Part shown: positions 1 to 11,300 of the stretch, piece by piece
Numbering within the stretch: the first letter of the stretch is position 1
Layout: the number at the start of each line of letters is the position of its first letter
Assembly (NCBI RefSeq): GCF_000142905.1
Contig: NW_013657676.1
Location: forward strand, 561,256 to 625,255
Origin: Thecamonas trahens ATCC 50062
Lineage: Eukaryota > Apusozoa > Apusomonadida > Apusomonadidae
Direction: 5' to 3'
DNA length: 64,000 bases
Notes under the pieces: generated by a model
The model's input: only the letters and a program-made list of their open reading frames with translations
Told to the model about the DNA's origin: nothing
Database searches by the model: none
Made by a program: the position numbers and the translations under genes

Positions 1-2880
1 CGTCGCACCTGCACCTAGCTCTGCCCGCGCGCGCGCCAGCGCCTCGTCGTCTGGCACCGCGCCGGTCTTGACGCTCGCCTCCAGCGCCGAGAGGTGCAAC
101 AGCGTGCTCGCCGCAGCGGCCGACATGGCGCGGAACGCGCCCGAGAGCGAGATACCTAGCGGAACGGCCGCCGGCGCCCGCGCCACAAGCTCCGACGCCG
201 TCATCGACGCCGCACCCAGCGACGGCCCGATCTCCGACGCCTCTGAGCCCGACGCCGACGCCCCGGCGAGCGCGTCAGGGCTCGCACGGGTGCAGTACGC
301 CAGCAGCGCAGAGACGCGGTCGGTCACCAGCTCCACACCCTCCAGCGACGTCCCGACCACGAGCCCGTCGTCGACCACAAGGTCCAACAGCTCGTGTAGG
401 TGCTTCTCTGCCGGCGCAAGGTCGCCCGCCCGCGCCGCCAGCGCCACAACCTCGGCCGGCGAGCCAGCAGCCACGCCAGCCGCGAGGAACGTCAGCAGCG
501 TAGCGAGCTTGCGCAGCGGGCCGACAACCCGCGCCACTGCAAGCATGTCGTCGAGTAGCGCCGGCGCACCCGCCCGTGTAAACGCTGCAAAGTCGTATGT
601 GGCATCAAAGTGGTCGAGCAACAGCCGGACCGCTGCTTGCATGCGCGAGACAACTCCCACCATGGCCACCGTGTTTGCCGGTGTCGCCGCACCTCCGTCG
701 ACGGCCACGCTCTGCGCAAACGACGCCGGCATGCACGCTGCCAGCAGTGCCTCACACTGGCGCGCAGACTTGACCGCGAAATCGGCCGCCGCCGCCTTGA
801 GCGCCGCCGCCGCCCGCTTGGCCGCTGCTGCCAACGCCGTCGTGTCAGGCACCCCATCGGCCGTCGTCAGCGCCGCCGACGACGCCATGAGCGCAGAGAG
901 CTTGAGGGAGGCCTCGGACGCCCCGCCACTAGACTCGGACGCCGCGTCCAGCTGCGACTGCAGGTCGGCCACCAGCACCCGGAACTGCGCAATGGTATCG
1001 CGCGACGCCTCTAACTGCTCGTACATGGCCTCCATGTCCCCAAGCAGGGCATCGGCCCGAGCGTCGGCATCGAGCGCGGCCTCGGTCAGCCGGATCTCCT
1101 CCTCCAACTGCGCCTCGATCGTGTTCTCGGCGAGCTCGAGCATGTGGTTGAGGTCCGAGACTTCGGCCCGGAGGCCTGCTGCCTGCTCCTCGGCCAGCAG
1201 CTTCTCCTCGGCCATGGCCTCCAGCTCACCGGCGGCGTCGGTGGTCGCGTCAAGCTGGTCGCGCAGGTGCTCAATGTCGTCCTGCAGGCTCGCAACCTCG
1301 TCCTCAAGCTCGACAATCCGCGCCTGTGCCGCCGGATACTGCGCCGACACCGCTGCCAGCTCGTCGAGCTGCCGCTTGTACTCGTTACGGTCCGAGGCCG
1401 CGACCTCGCGGACGTCGACCAGTGCGTCACGGAGCCGCTTGTTCTGCTTCTCCATCGACTTGTAGAATAGCTTCTGCACCGCAAGGTTCTCGGCCGAAGC
1501 CTCCTCAAGAAGCGCCAGCGAGTACTCGCCCTCGCGCGCCCGGTACAGCTCGACATCCAGCCGCAAGTCCTCGAGCTCCAGCCGGACTGTATCAAGCTCA
1601 ATCTTGTAGTTGGCGGCCTGCAGTGCGGCAATGTCACGGTCGAGGTTGATCGCCTCCAGGTCCGAGTCCAGCGACGACAGCCGCGCCACGTCGGCCTCCA
1701 GCTGCGCAATCCGCTCATGGCGGTGCGCGAGCTGCTTCCGCTGGCTCACCACAATCATCGCCAGCTCGTCCGACGGCATCTCGGCCAGCCCGCCTGCGGA
1801 GGTGCCTGGGTCGGCAGCGGCAGCGGCAGGGGTGGCGGAGGCGGAGGCGGAAACGGCCGCCGTGCCACCGGCTTTGGCCGTCTTCTGCGCCGCCTTGAGC
1901 TTGGCTTGCAGCTCTTGGCACATCTTCTTATACTTGACCGCCAGCGCCTTGTACTTGTCGCTATCCTCCGAAGTCGTGGACGCGACTGACACGACCGACG
2001 CGGTCTCATCGCCATCGGCCGAATGGCTTGCTGCCGCGGCCTTACGCGAGAGGTCCTCGATGAGCGCCTCTGACTTGCGGTAGAGCGCCTTGGCCTTGGC
2101 CAGCTTCTTCTTGTCCTCGTCAGTCGCGCTCTCACCAGCAGCTTTGTACGCAGCCATCTCCTTTCGCAGCCGATCCTTGATCACCTTGTGGTTGGCCTGC
2201 CGCTTGGCCAGCTCCTTTTCCACCGCCGAGCTCGCACTAGAGCTGCCATCGCCGCCGGAAGAGCTTTGAGCTGCGGCCAGCTTTTGCATCAGTGACTTGC
2301 ACTTGAGCTTGAGCTTGCGGATGAGCTCGGCATCACCGGCCGAGCCTCCTCCACCAGCGCCGCTGTCACCTCCAGCCGATGGCGACTTTTTCATCTCTGC
2401 CTTGAGCTTTGCCTTGAGCTTTGCCACCATGTTCTTCTCCTTCTCCAGAGCCTTGTTGAGCTCGGCGAGCTTAGCTGCTGCCTCAGCCCCATCTCCCACA
2501 GGAGCCACAACAGCCACGGCCCCACCAGCTCCTGCAGCTCTCTCCAGTGCAGCCACCTTGGCCTCTGCAGCCTCTGCCTTTGCCTTGAGCTTCTTGGCCA
2601 TCGTCTTGTACTTTTTCACATCGGCCTCCAGCGCCGCAACCTTGGCCTCCTATGCCCATGTGTACACAGCCCACCAGTGGCAACCAGAGCCCACCAGACA
2701 CGCGTGAGTATACCAAGTGTAGGGTTATGTACTTGGTGCATATGTGTGTATACGTGTGTGGTTTGTGCAGGGGGGAAGACCAAGCGGGAGGAGGGGGTGT
2801 GGGGCGGTGTGGGGCGTGGGGGGGGGGGGGTGGGAATGGAAACTATATGTGGTAGTTGGGAGGGTACGTACGTCTGCCAT
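1..2880 (-). CDS. DCTN1: dynactin subunit 1 (p150Glued) homologue, C-terminus outside window
   Basis: Large coiled-coil subunit of dynactin, the dynein activator. Two exons are read: 2880-2872 (codes only M-A-D) and 2649 down to the left edge. They are joined by a GTACGT...AG intron (2650-2871). About 886 residues are visible. Residues about 4-390 are Ala/Lys/Glu-rich heptad repeats. Around residue 402 is MEKQNKRLRDALV, nearly identical to the p150 signature. It is followed by a long coiled coil and then a non-coiled stretch containing CMPASF, matching the p150 'dynactin domain'. No CAP-Gly domain is encoded, although p150 proteins normally start with one. The frame is open to base 1, so the stop lies outside. 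The large plus-strand Ser/Ala-rich frame here is an antisense shadow. Identity is fairly sure; the start is less so, since a distant upstream exon cannot be excluded. Confidence 0.8.
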
Positions 2881-3089
2881 GGTTGCTGCCTCTTGGGTGA
2901 GACGTGTGTTGCAGTGTGTGCTTGGGAGGACGGGGGGGGGGGGGGGGAGGGAGACGGGAGACAGCAGCCAATGGTAGGCAGTAGGCAGTAGGCGCCAGCC
3001 GGGTATCAGGCCAGTCGAGCTGGTAGTGTGATAGTTCAGACGGTAGATACAACTCGCCACTGACTCTGATCTAGCATGCAATCCTTTTG

Positions 3090-4119
3090 TTACGACTCGG
3101 ACGGCTCGTCCTCGCGAGGTTGCGGGTAGGTGGTGTCGATCTGGGCAACGATGGCATCGGCGAGCTCGCGGGTGGAGGCGACAAGCATGCGGCGGTCGTA
3201 CAGGTCAAAGGGCGAGCCGTCGGTGGAACAGACAGTGGCGCCGGCCTCGGTGGCGACAATGGCGGCGGCGCAAAAGTCCCAGCAGTGCGGGCCCCACTCA
3301 AAGTAGGCATCCTGGGCACCCTTGGCGACGTAGCAAGTGTTGCAAGCTGCTGAGCCGAGGAAGCGCAGCGAGTGAGCATGGACACCTGGTGTGTCGCCGA
3401 TGAGCGCGCCGTAGTTGGTCTTGAGGAAGTCAACCTTGTCGGTAGTCCGGGTTGAGCCGACCTCCTGAGCGATGAGGGCGTCGTTGATGGCGGTGATGCC
3501 TGAGGCCGAGATCTTGGCGCCATTGAGTCTGGCGCCGTGGCCCTTGGCTGCAGTGTACAGCTCGTTGAGCATGGGCATGTACACGACACCGAGCACGGGC
3601 TCCTTGTTGATGGCCAGACCGATGCAGACGGCCACAAACGGGAAGCGATGGACAAAGTTGGTGGTTCCGTCGAGCGGATCGCAAATCCATGTCGGCGCGT
3701 CGGTGAGCGGTGGGACAACGCCCGACTCGGCCGCAGACTCCTCGCCAATGCGGGCAAAGTCCGGAAAGGCAGCAGCTAGGCGGGTGAAGATCAGCTTCTC
3801 GCTTGCGACATCGGTCTCGGTCACCAGATCAACCTCGGTCGCCTTGGTCTGCACCCTCGAGTGCTTAGCCGGCTTGGCGTATGCAGCCGCAATGAGAGCT
3901 CCGGCCTCTTTGGCCACCTCCTACACAATGAAGAGTCAGTCTCCATGACGGTGGGTGAGTGCGGCGTTAGCTTTGGCAGTGGTAGTGGCAGTGGAAGGGG
4001 GGACGTCGGCGCTGCCTGCTCGAGGCCATGCTCGGGTTCCGTACGGTGACAATGTCGAGGTAGCCGAGCAGGTCGTGGTCTTCCACGCGGGTGGACGGGA
4101 TGGCTTGGGTCTCGGCCAT
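3090..4119 (-). CDS. inositol monophosphatase
   Basis: Mg-dependent phosphatase that hydrolyses inositol monophosphates to free inositol (cytosolic inositol recycling). Exons 4119-4045 and 3920-3090 are joined by a GTACGG...AG intron of 124 nt, giving 301 residues, the usual family length. The spliced N-terminus reads ...DLLGYLDIVT|EVAKEAG, as expected for the first helix. Family motif 1 WICDPLDGTTNFVH carries the metal-binding D-x-x-D. Motif 2 WDFCAAAIVATEAGA carries the last Asp ligand. The GEES segment upstream supplies the catalytic Glu. The start is the ATG that gives an in-frame splice. A role feeding phosphoinositide synthesis is inferred from the family; related phosphatases also act on other small sugar phosphates, so the exact substrate is not proven. 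Confidence 0.9.
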
Positions 4120-4229
4120 GGTGAGTCAGGTGTCGGGAGTGGGGTGGGGAGTGTATGGGGGAGGGTTTGGCGTTGGCGGTGTGTGGTGGTGCAACGTGGC
4201 TGGACGCCAGGCTCGAGCGGCAAAGCCGC

Positions 4230-5775
4230 TCAATTAGGCGACTCGCGGCCAAGGGGCCGGGCGCGCTTGGGTGGTGGCGATGACGTGAGATCGATGGTGG
4301 CTGGGGACGGGCGATGCCGCTTGCGGACGGCGGCCTTGAACTCGGAGGCCCAAAGGAAGAACGAGCAGCGCCAGCGGAGGTCGCCGCGCGGACCGCGCGG
4401 GCGGGCGCAGATAAAGAACTCGCGGCCTTGGTTGAGCCCGGGCTTGTTGACCACCAGTCGCTTGGTCGGCTCGCGATGGCCGCGGCATAGCGGGACTGCG
4501 TCCTGGGTCTGCGGCTTGAGTAGCTGCGTCCACGCTTGCATTGTGGACGTCGAGTTGTGGACGGCGCGGGTGGCGGGCGATGCCGCCACGGGCGGCGGCA
4601 AGGTGGCCGGACGGCGAGGCTTGGCGGCGTGCGGGGTGAAGAACTGCCGCAGTGTCACTGGCTTGGACGCGGGTGCCGACTTGGGCTTGGATTTGGGCGC
4701 CGGTCTTGGCAGCGACGACGGGGCCGGCTCGCAGCTGCGTGCAGCGGCCACAAACGCGTCGATAGTCGCCTGCGAGCCTGCGAGCTCGGGGAGGTAGATA
4801 GAGGCGAGCGGCGGTGGCGCGCGCGGGAGTGGAGCGAGCGCTGCCAGCTGCAAGTCTGCCACGACCGGGGCGTGATCCGAGCCCATCCTGTCGGCGTCGA
4901 TCCAGCAGGCAGCGACGGCCGGTGCGAGCACAGCATCGACAAGGACATAGTCGATACGCGAGCCATGATTGGCCAGCCGCGCCTCGGTCTGGGTGTTCCA
5001 GCAGGTAAAGGCTCGGGTGGCGTCCGGGTGCAGGGCGCGAAAGGCGTCGACCATGCCGAGGCCACCGTCCTGCGGAAGGGCGAGCAATCCGTCGAGCCAG
5101 CGCCATGTCGACGACGGCTCCCAGTCGGACGGCAGCTCGTCCGCGTATGCCATGTCGCGCATATCGTGGACAGCGTTGAGGTCGCCGACGAGGACGACCG
5201 CGTGGCCGCGGGCCATTTCCAGAGTCATCGCCGCCCGCAGCGTGTCGTTGAACTCGGCCTTGAACTGAGCCCGGTCCTCCGTCGCGCCCGAGTTGGGACA
5301 GTAGACGTTAAAGACAACCACGCAGCCGGCATGGTGGGTCACCACCGCCCGACCCTCGTCGTCAAGCTCGTGCAGCCGGCTGCTGCTCAGCCCGGCCGTC
5401 CCTGGCGGCAGGTCAACAAAGGCCTGCGCCCTGGCGGCGTCTGGGCGAGCTGTCGCACTCCTCACATACGTGGCCGTCCCCGAGTAGCCCGACTTGACCC
5501 TCGCTCGCGCAAAGAATGCATCGTATCCGTCGACTCGGACCTGGTCTGGTGCCGACCCCACCGTCCCGAACCCCATCTTGGTCTCCTGGAAGCATATCAC
5601 GTCGGCTTGGAACGAGTCTAGTAAGCTGCGCAGCCAAACAACAGTTGGGTGAGACCTGCCTTCCTCCCCCCTCCCCCCCCCCCCCCCCCCCAAAGGGAGC
5701 AGCATACCTCTTGAACTCTGCCGCACCCGCTGGCAACGACCGTAGGCCATTGACATTCCACGTTACTACCCTCAT
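4230..5775 (-). CDS. APEX2: AP endonuclease 2-like (ExoIII family) with PIP box and GRF zinc finger
   Basis: DNA repair nuclease of the exonuclease III/APE family, cutting 5' of abasic sites and with 3'-phosphodiesterase activity. Exons 5775-5708 and 5625-4230 are joined by an 82-nt GTATGC...CAG intron that contains a long C run; total 487 residues. Catalytic motifs seen in order: VTWNVNGLRS at the N-terminus, CFQETK, YCPNSG, GDLNAVHD and a final GSDHAPV. The C-terminal part has VTLRQFF, a PCNA-interacting (PIP-like) box, and then a zf-GRF module (LCRGH ... FICARPRG ... RCSFFLW). This exact order is diagnostic of APE2 rather than APE1. The basic C-terminus (KKRARPLGRE-like) may be a nuclear signal. 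It diverges from the MOZART1 gene. Confidence 0.88.
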
Positions 5776-5809
<34 letters not shown>

Positions 5810-6110
5810 AGCGAGAGTGAGAGAGAGAGCGGTAGGCACGCGTGTGGCCGAAAAAAGGTCGTGGTTTGTCGAGTGTGTGGCAGACGGGCAAGTTCGCGCC
5901 AAGACGCCCCACCGATGTCAGCACACGCACCGTCCCACCACCACGCTCGACACCCACTACGCCCACACCCACCACACCCACTACCTCACTCACACCCACA
6001 TTCTCCCGTCTCTACCCTTGCCCTTCCATCCTTCATCCCTCCTCTCAGTCTACACGACTCCGCCTACCTCAAACCTTCACGAATCCTTGCCCACCCCAAC
6101 CCCCATCATC
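5776..6110. other. divergent intergenic region with GA microsatellite
   Basis: A 335-bp spacer between the divergent APE2 and MOZART1 start codons. It opens with a perfect GA dinucleotide run (about 5776-5802), followed by more GA-rich sequence and then CACCCA/CCCACA-rich DNA. It presumably holds both promoters. I see no TATA box or other motif I can name. Confidence 0.6.
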
Positions 6111-6390
6111 ATGGAGCACCAGGTCCAACAGGCCATGGAGGGTACGTCCAACCTATAGCATCCATTCTCCCTCTCTCTCTCCCATCCCCCTCCACTCTCC
6201 ACTCATCTATTCTTTTGCAGTCATTACGGAAATGTCCGATATGCTCAACACTGGGCTCACTCGTGAGCAGCTGGCACTGGTGGTCGACCTGTGCGAGAAG
6301 GGCGTGAACCCGGAGGCTCTGGCAGCTGTCATCACAGAGATCCGCCGTGAGGCCGAAGCACTCAAGGCTGAGGCTGCTCATACACCGTAG
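6111..6390 (+). CDS. MZT1: mitotic-spindle organizing protein 1 (MOZART1/GIP1)
   Basis: Microprotein that binds gamma-tubulin complex proteins and recruits them to microtubule-organising centres. Exon 1 (6111-6141) and exon 2 (6221-6390) are joined by a 79-nt GTACGT...TTTTGCAG intron, giving 66 residues. That matches the tiny size of the family (about 70-80). The core ISEMSDMLNTGL-like start (here TEMSDMLNTGL) followed by LCEKGVNPEALAAVITEIR matches the conserved MOZART1 block NTGLD...LCEQGINPEALS.VI.ELR. The first exon codes only MEHQVQQAME plus one base, so unspliced ORF searches miss it. The helical C-terminus is Ala/Glu-rich. Identity rests on strong pattern recall. Confidence 0.88.
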
Positions 6391-6743
6391 GGCGAGAGTG
6401 GCCGACCCAAGACGCAGATGTGGTGAAATCTCCCGCAACGGTGGTGATGATGCGACGATTGGCTTCTCGCTCGACTTTCTCCTCCTCCTCCTTCTCCCCC
6501 CCCGCCACGGTCCCGCCACGGTCCCGCCTCGATGCGCCTACACTGGATCGGACCCTCCAGCCTCAGATGGGCTCAATGTCTTACCCGCCCTCGCCCCTGC
6601 TGCTCCTCCTCGCCGCCCCGCGGTAAATCGAATCCGGGCTCCATGCATGTTACCGATTTCTGGGCGCGGCTCCGCAAAGCAAAAATGGCGGTCGTTGCGA
6701 CCGCTGCTCTCGACTTGGCGATTGAGACACTGCACCCTGAGCC
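6391..6743. other. intergenic region, no gene seen
   Basis: 353 bp between MOZART1 and the D123-family gene, both on plus. It holds pyrimidine-rich TCCTCC runs (6478-6500) and a duplicated GGTCCCGCC near 6508-6530. Short frames exist but none looks like protein. It probably contains the 3' end of MZT1 and the promoter of the next gene. Confidence 0.5.
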
Positions 6744-8027
6744 ATGGAGTGTACTTGGGTTGTCGATGGTGTCTTTGTCACCGCTGACCGCGATATGGTG
6801 AACGAGCGGACGAGCGAGGACGCTCAATCCGTCTTTGATGTTTCGTCCCCACTCACATCAAGCACAAGTGGCGCCGACGCCCGCCCGCGGTGCGATGTGT
6901 GTGGCAAGCCGTTCGACGGCTGGTCGGCTGTCTTTGCTCACAAGGGCTCCGGCGAGAACTGCGATCCGGGCGCGGGCGCTGCGGGCGAAGCCGAGGCGAC
7001 GGTGACAATGTCTGCGCGCGTCGCGGACGAAGTCCGCGACACGGTCCACGCTCTTGGCCGCGAGCTGGTCGAGTCTAGCGATGGGCGGTGGAGTATGAAG
7101 TATCTGGCGCGGAGCGTCGAGTTTGCGCTAGACCAGCTGACCTATGCTCGGTGCAACGCGTACAACCTCGAGCGGTGGTACCCCGCAGTCGAGGCCGCGT
7201 ACGATGCGGCCGGCAAGCCTCTGCCGACCGCCCGCTCGATCTTCTTGCCGCTCTCGGACCCCGACATTGACATCCTGTGCAAGACGTTCTCGCGTGGTGA
7301 GTTTGGCTCGAGCCTCTCGCGGGCCGAGTCGGAGACGCTCGCGGCACTTGAGCGACGGGTCCAGGCCGCAATGGACGAGGCGACCTTGATGTCAACGCGG
7401 TTTTTCGTGCGGCTCTCGACGCGCTCGCCCAAGGACGCCGTGACTAGCCAGGACGGCACCGCCAAGGACGCGCTGGCAGTGACCCGGGCGCGCGAGGCTC
7501 TCGCGCTCATCGGCCGCTCGATGCGCTGCTACTCAGACTTGCAGGCGCACCTCAAGTTTCGGGCTTTGCCCAACTTGCCAGCGATGAACCTCATCTTGCG
7601 CGAGTGGGTTGACATGCCGTTTGACTACGAGTTCCGCTGCTTTGTAGCCAGCGGCGCGCTTACCGCCATCTCACAGTACGCCTGCTTCGATGTGGTGCCC
7701 GAGCTTCACGACACTGCGACACTCGATGCGATCCGCGACGCCATTGTCGAGCTCCACACTTCGCTCGACCCGCTGCTGTCTCTCGACTCGTATGTGTTTG
7801 ACGTGGTATGGATGCCGGACACGGGCTCTGTCTCGCTCATCGAAATCAACCCGTTTGGAGCCGAGCTCTCATCGGGCGCATGCCTGTTCTCTTGGACCCG
7901 CGACCGCGCACTGCTCTACGGCGACGAGCCGGCTGCCGGCAGCCAGCCCGCCGTCCGAGTTCTCCGCGAACTGATCGGCAAGGCCTCTGTCCCGCGCGTG
8001 GCACCGTCGGCCATGTTTGGCGTCTGA
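6744..8027 (+). CDS. CDC123/D123-family ATP-grasp-like protein with N-terminal zinc-finger-like patch
   Basis: Single exon, 427 residues from the ATG at 6744 (an in-frame ATG at 6795 is an alternative start). D123/CDC123 proteins are ATP-grasp-like chaperones; true Cdc123 assembles translation factor eIF2. Matching landmarks in order are RWYP...FLPLS (the W-Y-P and I-x-L-P-L region), FVRLSTRSPKDA (family K/R-L-x-x-S-P-x-D-A), LILREWVDMPFDYEFRCFV (L-R-x-W...EFRCFV), ISQY, YVFDVVW and LIEINPFG with a final LFSW. The N-terminal 60 residues are unlike Cdc123 and hold a CDVCGKPFDGW...H...C patch resembling a single zinc finger. It may be a D123-like paralogue rather than the eIF2 chaperone itself. 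Confidence 0.8.
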   Translation: MECTWVVDGVFVTADRDMVNERTSEDAQSVFDVSSPLTSSTSGADARPRCDVCGKPFDGWSAVFAHKGSGENCDPGAGAAGEAEATVTMSARVADEVRDTVHALGRELVESSDGRWSMKYLARSVEFALDQLTYARCNAYNLERWYPAVEAAYDAAGKPLPTARSIFLPLSDPDIDILCKTFSRGEFGSSLSRAESETLAALERRVQAAMDEATLMSTRFFVRLSTRSPKDAVTSQDGTAKDALAVTRAREALALIGRSMRCYSDLQAHLKFRALPNLPAMNLILREWVDMPFDYEFRCFVASGALTAISQYACFDVVPELHDTATLDAIRDAIVELHTSLDPLLSLDSYVFDVVWMPDTGSVSLIEINPFGAELSSGACLFSWTRDRALLYGDEPAAGSQPAVRVLRELIGKASVPRVAPSAMFGV

Positions 8028-8314
8028 AGAGTGTAAACGTTGGCCGCGTCTGCCATGCTTGTCGCGATGACGTTCGCCTGAGCGTGGCAACCGCTGCCAC
8101 CGCAACCAAAGCACGCGCTTTGCTGGCGCCGCGTCTACTTTCGGTATCGCGTCGAGGACCTTGCGACGACCCTCCTGCTCCGTCTCATCCTTCGCGGTTT
8201 GTGTCACCTTTGCCTCGCACTGTGATGGTGCGACAGCATTCTCGACCAGGTTGTGCTGATCACGTCAACGCTCGTATCACGGCGCACTCCTCTTCAACCT
8301 CGAATTGGCCCAGC

Positions 8315-11300
8315 ATGTTGGGCCACGATAGGATTGGAGTGGCCTTGAGTCTTGCAATGGTAGCGACGACCATACTCACGAGCCACATTGCAGGAGGAAT
8401 TCTCACAGGCTATGTCCCTCCTATCAATGTGACCATCGTCGGCCTGTACCCTGTGACAGGTTCACTTGCCTCTCCAGGACAGGATATTGCATCGGCGGCA
8501 AAGCTGGCTGTGTCTCACGTAAATGCCGAGCCGCTGCTCCTCCCAAACGTACGCCTTCTGCAGTTGATCCTTGCCTCCTCCTCCCCCCCATGCCTTCCTC
8601 CTTCCCATGGCCACCGCCATGACACCCTCACCCCCCATACCCCCTATATCCCCCCCCCGTCCATACCCCCTCCATACCATGCCCCTTCCCCCATCTCAAT
8701 GTCATTTCCCGTTCTATGTCTCCCATTGGCGTCGGGCGCCCTTGCTGTGACAAACGCGGCGGAAACCGTTTCACCCTTCCTCCACCACCACCGCCACCAC
8801 CACTACCTCCACCACCACTACTACTACCACCACTACCACCACCAACTTGTGGTGACAGACCTGTTGTTGGAAATGAGACTCATGTGAAGACCATGCTCCG
8901 GCTGGTGGGTGTTTAGACTCGGATTATTCTGGAGGCTGTGGATACACAAGCTAGTGCGGCTCAAACAACGTTGTCGTTGCTGGCTACGTTGAGGAACGTT
9001 CAGCGCATTGTGGCTATCTCTGGAGCAGCAGTGTCATCGGTCTCGCGATCTGTGCAGAACATCGTCTCAGTCTTCAATATTCCGATGATCTCGCCAGCTT
9101 CAACAGCAGCTGTACTCTCCAACAAGGCATTGTATCCTACGTTCATGCGAGTTGTTCCGCCTGACACGCTCCATGGCTCTGCAACAGCGTCGACAATCAA
9201 GAGCATCGGCTGGCGGCGAATTGCAACAATCTTTCACGACGACGACTACGGGATCTCGTCGAGCCAGTCTTTGGTGACCAAGGCAGTGGAGCTCGGCATC
9301 GAGGTCTCGGCGCAGATCTCGTTTCCGTTTGGGACGACCGACTTTGTTACTGTTGTTGACGCAATAGAAAAGCTCTCGGACACGCACGTCCTGTTCATCG
9401 CATGCTACACTTTTGAGGCTGTGGAACTCTTTCGTGAGCTCATCAAGCGTGACCTGACCACCGGGCGGTTTGTCTTCTTTGGCTCGGATTGGCTCGTCGA
9501 CGAGTTTTTCGAGTCGGATCTGGACCAAGACAAGCTCCACGGCCTGCTTGTGCTGCAATACCTGCTTGATTCATCGCCGCTGATGGATGCGTTTACCGAC
9601 GAGTGGGAGACGCTCAACTCGACCGAGTATCTCGGCGCCGGCGACCGTACGTACAGCCAGTTTGCACCGCTCTCATACGACACGGTCATGACTACGGCGT
9701 ACGCGCTGCAGGCTGCGATCGACGATGGCGTCGATGTGTTTGACGGCCAGGTCCTGCTTCCGTATATGGCACAGACCACGTTCATTGGGCTGACCGGCAA
9801 CATCAGCTTCGACGTCAACTACGACCGTATCTCACCGCTGGCCATTCGGAACTACAAGGGCGGCGCAGCATTGCAGACGGTCGGCCAGTGGGACACCGCG
9901 TCGAACTCGCTGGTATTTACCGACTCGATCATCTACCCTGGCAACATGACACGGCCGCCGCACCTCCCTATTGTGGCGTCGCCCGAGTCTGACAAGCTTT
10001 TCATTGTGTTTGTCACGGTCGGCGTGGCCATCATTGTGATGGCGGCGATCATGCTCACTGTGAGTATAGTGATCATTCGGCGGCGGCGGGCGCAGGTTGC
10101 GTCGCTGGAAGAGCAGAACAAGCAGCTCAACCTGGAGGCGCGGGCACTCAACTCGCGGCTGGACGTGCTGTCAGAGCAAACAGCGATGGCATCTGGCCGG
10201 CAGAGCGGGCCGGTCATTGACATGCCAGTCAATCAGGTGCTCGGCCTCTTGTGGCGACTGCAAGGCTCTGTCCGCAACCCCATCGACGTCCGCGACATCA
10301 ACTCGGCCATCGAGGCCATCCAGTCGAACGTCCTATTCACACCCGAGACCCGCGACGACGCCTCGGTCTCTTCGAACCGCGACAACCTTACCCGTGACTG
10401 GATCCGCAAAACGCTCATCGGAGGAACTGGGCCGGCTGCGGCCGGAACCCACGGTTCGGCCTCGTACACCCGCAGAGGCTCCCACGTCCGGTCCGGCTCG
10501 CGGATTCTGCTCCCGATCTCGCCCTCCCCGCCCTCCCCGCTCGACTTGGGCGTGTCGAGAGAGACTGCGTTCAAGCCGGCGCCGCACCTGGCACCACTGC
10601 TGGAAAACCTGGCGTCGCTAGAGTTTGACATCTTTGCGCTCGCCATCCGCGACACGTGCACGCTGCGATCGGTGTTTTTGGCCATCTGCACCGAGAAGCA
10701 GCTGTTCACCCAGCTCGGCCTCGACTCGTCGGCTCTGGCACGGTACATGATGGTGTTGGACAAGGCGTGCGAGGGCATGTCGAACCCATACCACAACGTG
10801 CTCCACGCCGCGGACATGGTCCAGTTTGTGCACTTTCTCCTCTCGACCTCGGGCCTGTACGCGGTCCTCTCACCGCTCGAGTCGTTCGCTGCGCTGTTTG
10901 CGGCTGCGATCAAGGACGTGGGCCACCCCGGCGTCGACTCTTCATACCTGATCAAGACCAAGTCGGTTCTCGCCATCCGGTACTCGAATCGGTCTGTGCT
11001 TGAGCAGCACGCATTGGCGATGGCATTCCAGCTCGCCCTTGCCGACAAGTTTGACGTGTTTGCGCCACTGAGCGCCAAGTCCTTTGCCGCCTTTCATGAG
11101 CTCGTTGTCGAGCTCGTGATCGGAACCGACATGCACAAGCACGTCGAGGTTATGTCGCGCTTCAAGATTGCGTTCGGACTCGGGCGTGAGGGCGGGTCGG
11201 AAGCATTACCGCAGCATGGCCAGGCACCGCTCCAGGGCTCGCAGCTGTTGGAAGGCATCCAGTCGAACGCCAAGCTGAGAACGATTGTGCTGCAGCTGAT

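Noticed and set aside
68..1465. 465-residue plus-strand open frame rich in Ser/Ala
   Set aside because: Antisense shadow of the GC-rich p150 coding sequence; composition is artefactual and no domain is seen.
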